DNA from: Curtobacterium sp. ISL-83
GTDB lineage: Bacteria > Actinomycetota > Actinomycetes > Actinomycetales > Microbacteriaceae
Length of the DNA stretch: 64,000 nt
Assembly (NCBI RefSeq): GCF_018613895.1
Contig: NZ_JAGGPH010000011.1
Location: forward strand, 186,001 to 250,000
Direction of reading: 5' to 3'
Within the stretch, counting starts at the first letter, position 1, and each line of letters begins with the position of its first letter. Below the pieces are notes generated by a model. That model was not told the origin of the DNA. It saw only the letters and a list, made by a program, of their open reading frames with translations, and did no database searches. The position numbers and the translations under genes were made by a program. Below are positions 60,914-64,000 of this stretch, piece after piece.

Positions 60914-61126
60914 GTGCTCGTCTTCGCCGCCCTGGTCCTGTTCATCGGTGCCGTCTTCAACGTCGTCGCCTGGCCGCGCTTCTTCAAGCGCGTCGCGACG
61001 GACACCCGCGCACGGGACGCCGCCGGTCGGCCGACCGCCTTCTACCGCGTGCACCTCGTGCTGGTCGTCATCGCGATCGTCATCGCGGTCGCCTCCGTGG
61101 TCGCGGGCATCCTGCTGCTCGTCTGA
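60914..61126 (+). CDS. SCO4848-like small membrane protein
   Basis: The 70-residue protein has two helices, LVFAALVLFIGAVFNVVAW and VHLVLVVIAIVIAVASVVAGILLLV, with the joining loop WPRFFKRVATDTRARDAAGRPTAFYR. The WP-x-F-x-K-x-x-x-x-D-x-R and PTAFY-x-VHLVL pattern is that of the SCO4848 family, conserved in actinobacteria and of unknown function. A single TAGGAT box directly before the GTG suggests a leaderless mRNA. It is followed by a perfect 44-bp palindrome. Confidence 0.8.
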   Translation: MLVFAALVLFIGAVFNVVAWPRFFKRVATDTRARDAAGRPTAFYRVHLVLVVIAIVIAVASVVAGILLLV

Positions 61127-61146
61127 CCCGTTGCACCGGCCACGGC

Positions 61147-61190
61147 CGGACGGGAGGCCCGTGGCGGCGCCGCCACGGGCCTCCCGTCCG
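61147..61190. terminator. Perfect 44-bp palindrome in a convergent gap
   Basis: Two 22-bp arms (61147-61168 and 61169-61190) pair without mismatch or loop. The outer part is the GGACGGGAGGCC core of the dispersed family, while the centre differs from the TGCCAGCTGGCA type. It lies between the SCO4848-like gene and the convergent hypothetical gene. Confidence 0.7.
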
Positions 61191-61335
61191 ACAGGCCGTC
61201 AGGCCGACACGCCGTCGGGTTGGCCATGCCGACAGACGGAGCGGCCGACCGACGCACAGCGGCAGGCGGTCCTGCCTGCACTGGTGTGACCACCCCGACC
61301 GCTGCCGGTGGCAGGCAACCCGCCCCGGAACGCCC

Positions 61336-61641
61336 TCAGGACTCGGACGGCAGCGGCGCGCCGAGCACCCGCCGCAGTGCGAGTCCGGCGACGGTCTCGT
61401 CCGAGGTGTCGAGCAGCACCCGGTACGTGTCCGCAGCCGTGACGAACTCCACGCAGATCGCGTCGAAGTCACACGACTCGATCCGCCATCCCGTGACGTC
61501 GTCCATCGGGACGTGCGTCAGCGCATCCCGCTCGAAGTCCGTCTCGGCCGTGACGCGGTCCGGGAAGACCCGCACGCGGCCGAAGCTCCGACGCCAGGCG
61601 AGCTGGAGGTCGAGCGTGGGGGAGACAGTGGGATCGGGCAC
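61336..61641 (-). CDS. Hypothetical protein, 101 residues
   Basis: The 101-residue protein is soluble and beta-rich, starting VPDPTVSPTLDLQLAWRRSFG with VFPDRVTAETDFERDALTHV and ICVEFVTAADTYRVLLDTSD strands. No cysteine cluster, signal or helix of membrane type is seen. The GTG start at 61641 has no strong ribosome site. Good wobble-position bias and a length with no stop codons support a real gene. No family is recognised; the alternating strands suggest a small barrel or PH-like fold. Confidence 0.6.
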   Translation of the reverse strand: MPDPTVSPTLDLQLAWRRSFGRVRVFPDRVTAETDFERDALTHVPMDDVTGWRIESCDFDAICVEFVTAADTYRVLLDTSDETVAGLALRRVLGAPLPSES

Positions 61642-61740
61642 ACGCTGATCGTACCGACGTGCGCCGCCCGCGGAACGCCGAACGCCAGCGCACCCCGCTG
61701 GACGGGGACGTGCGCTGGCGTTCGGTGGACGGTCCTGGCC

Positions 61741-63288
61741 TCAGCCGCGGTCGCCCGGGCCCTCGGCGTCGCCGCGACGGACCTGGTTCGCCGGGTCCCG
61801 ACCGGTGATCGGGTACGGACCCGTGACGCCTTCGCGGAGGGACGCGATGCGCAGGATCCGGTCACGCTGCAGGAACCACCCGACGACGAGCAGCGGGATG
61901 ATGATGACCAGCGACGCGATCGTGTACGTACCGACGGGGTAGTCGATCGCCATGAGCACGACGACCGAGGCGAGGAACGCCAGGGTCAGCCAGCTCGTCA
62001 CGGGTGCGCCGGGCAGCTTGAAGGACGGCTCCTTCGCGAGCCCCTGCTTCGCCCACTTCCGCAGCCGCATCTGGCAGAGCATGATCGTGCCCCACGCGGT
62101 GATGATGCCGAGGCTCGCGATGTTCAGCGCGATCTCGAACGCCTGGCTCGGCACGAAGTAGTTGAGCGCGACCCCGGCGACCGTGAAGGCCGCGGTGAGC
62201 AGGATGCCCGCGTACGGCACACCGCCCTTCGACATCTTCGTCGTCCACTTCGGCGCGGACCCGTTCATGCCCATCGAGTGCAGCGCCCGGCCGGTCGAGT
62301 ACAGGCCGGCGTTGAGGGACGACAGCGCGGCGGTCAGCACCACGAAGTTCATGATGGAGCCGACGATGGCCCCCACGTGCGGGTTGCCGAGCGACGAGAA
62401 GAACGTCACGAACGGGCTCTGGCCCTCCTTGTACGCCGTGTAGGGCAGCAGCAGGGAGAGCAGCACGATCGAGCCGACGTAGAACACCGCGATGCGGAAG
62501 ACGACGGAGTTGATGGCGCGCGGGATGACCTTCTCGGTGTCCTGCGTCTCACCGGAGGCCGTGCCGACGAGCTCGATCGCGGCGTACGCGAACACGACGC
62601 CCTGGATCACGAGCACGGCGGGCAGCAGGCCGTTCGGGAACACGCCACCGTGGTTCCCGAGGATCGAGAAGCCGGTGTGGACCGTCTGGCCGCCGGCCTC
62701 GACGGGGAACGCGAAGACGAGCCAGATGATCGCGATGACGAGGAACGCCACCAGAGCGACGACCTTGATGATCGCGAACCAGAACTCGAGCTCGCCGAAG
62801 ACCTTGACCGCGACCATGTTGGCGGCCAGCACGACGACCAGGGCGATGAGCGCCAGGAGCCACTGCGGTGCCGCGGTGAACGCCTTCCAGTACTGCAGGT
62901 AGATGGCGACCGCCGTGGTGTCCACGATCGAGGTCATCGCCCAGTTCAGGAAGTACAACCAGCCAGCCGCGTACGCGAACTTCTCGCCGTAGAACTCGCG
63001 GGCGTACGAGATGAACGACCCCGACGACGGGCGGTGCAGCACGAGTTCGCCGAGGGCACGCAGGATGAAGAACGCGAAGACACCGGCCACCAGGTAGGTG
63101 ATCGCGAGTGCCGGCCCGGCCGTGTGCAGCCGACCTCCTGCCCCGAGGAAGAGGCCCGTCCCGATGGCGCCGCCGATGGCGATCATCTGCAGTTGCCGGG
63201 GCTTCAGCCCGTGCTGGTAGCCCTCCTGCTCGTGCGAGAAGTCGTTCGCGGGCGCCCGGCTCACACCGGTGTCGTTCTGCGCTGTCAT
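61741..63288 (-). CDS. Amino acid permease (APC superfamily)
   Basis: The 515-residue permease has 12 helices. Hallmarks are the first-helix signature [51 protein letters not shown] and [13 protein letters not shown]. These place it in the amino acid transporter group with AnsP, GabP and CycA types, importing an amino acid with protons. The exact substrate is not visible. TAGCGT lies 7 nt before the ATG (63296-63301), so the mRNA is probably leaderless. Helix-rich sequence and length are normal for the family. Confidence 0.93.
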   Translation of the reverse strand: MTAQNDTGVSRAPANDFSHEQEGYQHGLKPRQLQMIAIGGAIGTGLFLGAGGRLHTAGPALAITYLVAGVFAFFILRALGELVLHRPSSGSFISYAREFYGEKFAYAAGWLYFLNWAMTSIVDTTAVAIYLQYWKAFTAAPQWLLALIALVVVLAANMVAVKVFGELEFWFAIIKVVALVAFLVIAIIWLVFAFPVEAGGQTVHTGFSILGNHGGVFPNGLLPAVLVIQGVVFAYAAIELVGTASGETQDTEKVIPRAINSVVFRIAVFYVGSIVLLSLLLPYTAYKEGQSPFVTFFSSLGNPHVGAIVGSIMNFVVLTAALSSLNAGLYSTGRALHSMGMNGSAPKWTTKMSKGGVPYAGILLTAAFTVAGVALNYFVPSQAFEIALNIASLGIITAWGTIMLCQMRLRKWAKQGLAKEPSFKLPGAPVTSWLTLAFLASVVVLMAIDYPVGTYTIASLVIIIPLLVVGWFLQRDRILRIASLREGVTGPYPITGRDPANQVRRGDAEGPGDRG

Positions 63289-63295
63289 GCGCGCC

Positions 63296-63301
63296 ACGCT
63301 A
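63296..63301 (-). promoter_or_regulatory. -10 box of the permease, leaderless type
   Basis: On the minus strand TAGCGT stands 7 nt before the permease ATG at 63288. Confidence 0.45.
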
Positions 63302-63374
63302 CAGGTGGCGCCGAGGACAGCGCACACCAAGCTCGGAAAGCCCTGAACAGTGCGCGGTCCTGTGGACCGCACGA

Positions 63375-63485
63375 CGACGGACGGGAGGCGCGGTGCCAGC
63401 AGGCACCTGGGCCCACGCCGCCGGTTCCGGACCGACGCGCCAGCGGCGGTCCGGCCGTGCCGGTGGGGAGCCTCCCGTCCGGTCG
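63375..63485. repeat. Split copy of the GGACGGGAGGC inverted repeat
   Basis: The left arm with GACGGACGGGAGGCGCGG starts near 63375 and the right arm GCCTCCCGTCC ends near 63481. About 60 bp of unrelated sequence has been inserted between them. It lies upstream of the permease and downstream of a minus-strand small gene. Confidence 0.5.
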
Positions 63486-63514
63486 GTGGTCACGTCGTGA
63501 CCGGAGACCGCCGC

Positions 63515-63706
63515 CTACGGCTGGCGCGCCCGCACGGCGCGGTCGTCCTCCACCACCGTGCCGACGGCGACGATCGTCGTCGCGATCCACGCGACCCAGG
63601 TCAGCGCGAGCCGCCAGTCGCGCGGTCCCTGCCGGGTGGTCTGCAGCACGCTGTAGCCGCTGATCAGCGAACTCCACACGGCACCGTTGAACATGAACTT
63701 GCGCAC
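63515..63706 (-). CDS. Small membrane protein, 63 residues
   Basis: The 63-residue protein starts VRKFMFNGAVWSSLISGYSV and has one clear helix LALTWVAWIATTIVAVGTVV, with a short basic/acidic tail. A first weaker hydrophobic stretch may also insert. The GTG start is well supported by AAGGAGG 6 nt upstream. It is divergent from the ArsB-like gene and in the same direction as the permease. Family unknown. Confidence 0.65.
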   Translation of the reverse strand: MRKFMFNGAVWSSLISGYSVLQTTRQGPRDWRLALTWVAWIATTIVAVGTVVEDDRAVRARQP

Positions 63707-63798
63707 AGAGGCCTCCTTCGAATGTCCTAGCCACGCTACCGACAACTACATTGGAGCGCCGCCGGTGACCCTGCCGGCACCGTCACAGAGGAGCAAGT

Positions 63799-64000
63799 GT
63801 GCGTCAGGCCGTCATCGGGGGAGTCCTGCTCGTGATCGGGGCGGTGTGCGTGGTGCTCGGCATCCTGCCGCTCGCGGACCTCGGGGCACTCGCGGACCGG
63901 GTGCTGCCCGTGCTCGGCTTCGTCCTCGGACTGACGATCGTCGCCGAACTCGCTGCGGACGCCGGGGTCTTCGACCGTCTGGCGGACCTCGCTGCCCGGG
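63799..64000 (+). CDS. ArsB/SLC13-type permease, N-terminal fragment
   Basis: The first 67 codons are seen and the gene runs off the window. The sequence has a signal-anchor-like first helix (AVIGGVLLVIGAVCVVLG), a second with LPVLGFVLGLTIVAELAADAGVFDRLADLAA, and a GAGGAG ribosome site 5 nt before the GTG. The T-I-V-A-E-L-A-x-D-A-G-V-F motif is typical of ArsB and related SLC13/ion-transporter permeases. Substrate (arsenite, organic anions or sodium) is undetermined. Confidence 0.7.
   Translation, partial: MRQAVIGGVLLVIGAVCVVLGILPLADLGALADRVLPVLGFVLGLTIVAELAADAGVFDRLADLAAR

Overview
The window is high-GC actinobacterial DNA with C/G-rich wobble positions, many GTG starts and many promoters whose -10 box lies only 6 to 10 nt before the start codon. 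Gene content (WhiB-type regulators, MtrAB-LpqB, DUF3499, DUF5719, SCO4848-like protein, PdtaS) points to the Actinomycetota. The combination and style suggest Microbacteriaceae, possibly Curtobacterium; the genus is an inference. No rRNA, CRISPR array or complete insertion sequence is visible.

Region 1 (1-26 kb) is a cell-surface glycan locus. It holds dTDP-rhamnose genes (rmlC, rmlA), at least eight glycosyltransferases, a Wzm/Wzt-type ABC exporter, a lipoprotein, a secreted protein with five tandem about 110-residue repeats, two O-antigen-ligase-like proteins around a third polytopic membrane protein, an OafA-type acyltransferase, manA and galE. Together these would make nucleotide sugars, assemble a rhamnose-containing polymer, export it and decorate it.

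Region 2 (26-53 kb) is a conserved actinobacterial core block: whiB2, a membrane GT2, DUF5719, a metallopeptidase-like protein, DUF3499, ahcY, an RDD/SpoIIM/DUF58/MoxR/DUF4350/DUF4129 membrane-stress cluster, mtrA-mtrB-lpqB, comF, hpf, secA, an Rv3235-like gene, pdtaS and whiB1. Much of its gene order recalls mycobacteria from rmlD/wbbL to secA and on to pdtaS/whiB1, with insertions and losses.

Region 3 (53.7-61 kb) is accessory. After bcp and a tRNA-Lys(CTT) comes a tight three-gene module: a small Esx-like protein, a protein with an N-terminal WxG helix and a C-terminal DUF1023-type alpha/beta hydrolase, and a lipoprotein. This looks like an orphan type VII secretion effector/immunity unit. 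It is followed by decayed remnants, including a frameshifted coiled-coil gene. Then comes an overlapping operon of an EspR-like HTH regulator, an ImmA/IrrE-type metallopeptidase and a MAB_1171c-like membrane protein. A palindrome related to the operon's promoter region lies just past its end. This accessory stretch is the best candidate for an undescribed system.

Region 4 (61-64 kb) returns to ordinary genes: a small hypothetical, an amino-acid permease, a short membrane protein and the start of an ArsB/SLC13-type permease. A family of inverted repeats sharing a GGACGGGAGGC core sits in many intergenic gaps, mostly where genes converge, and probably serves as terminators.
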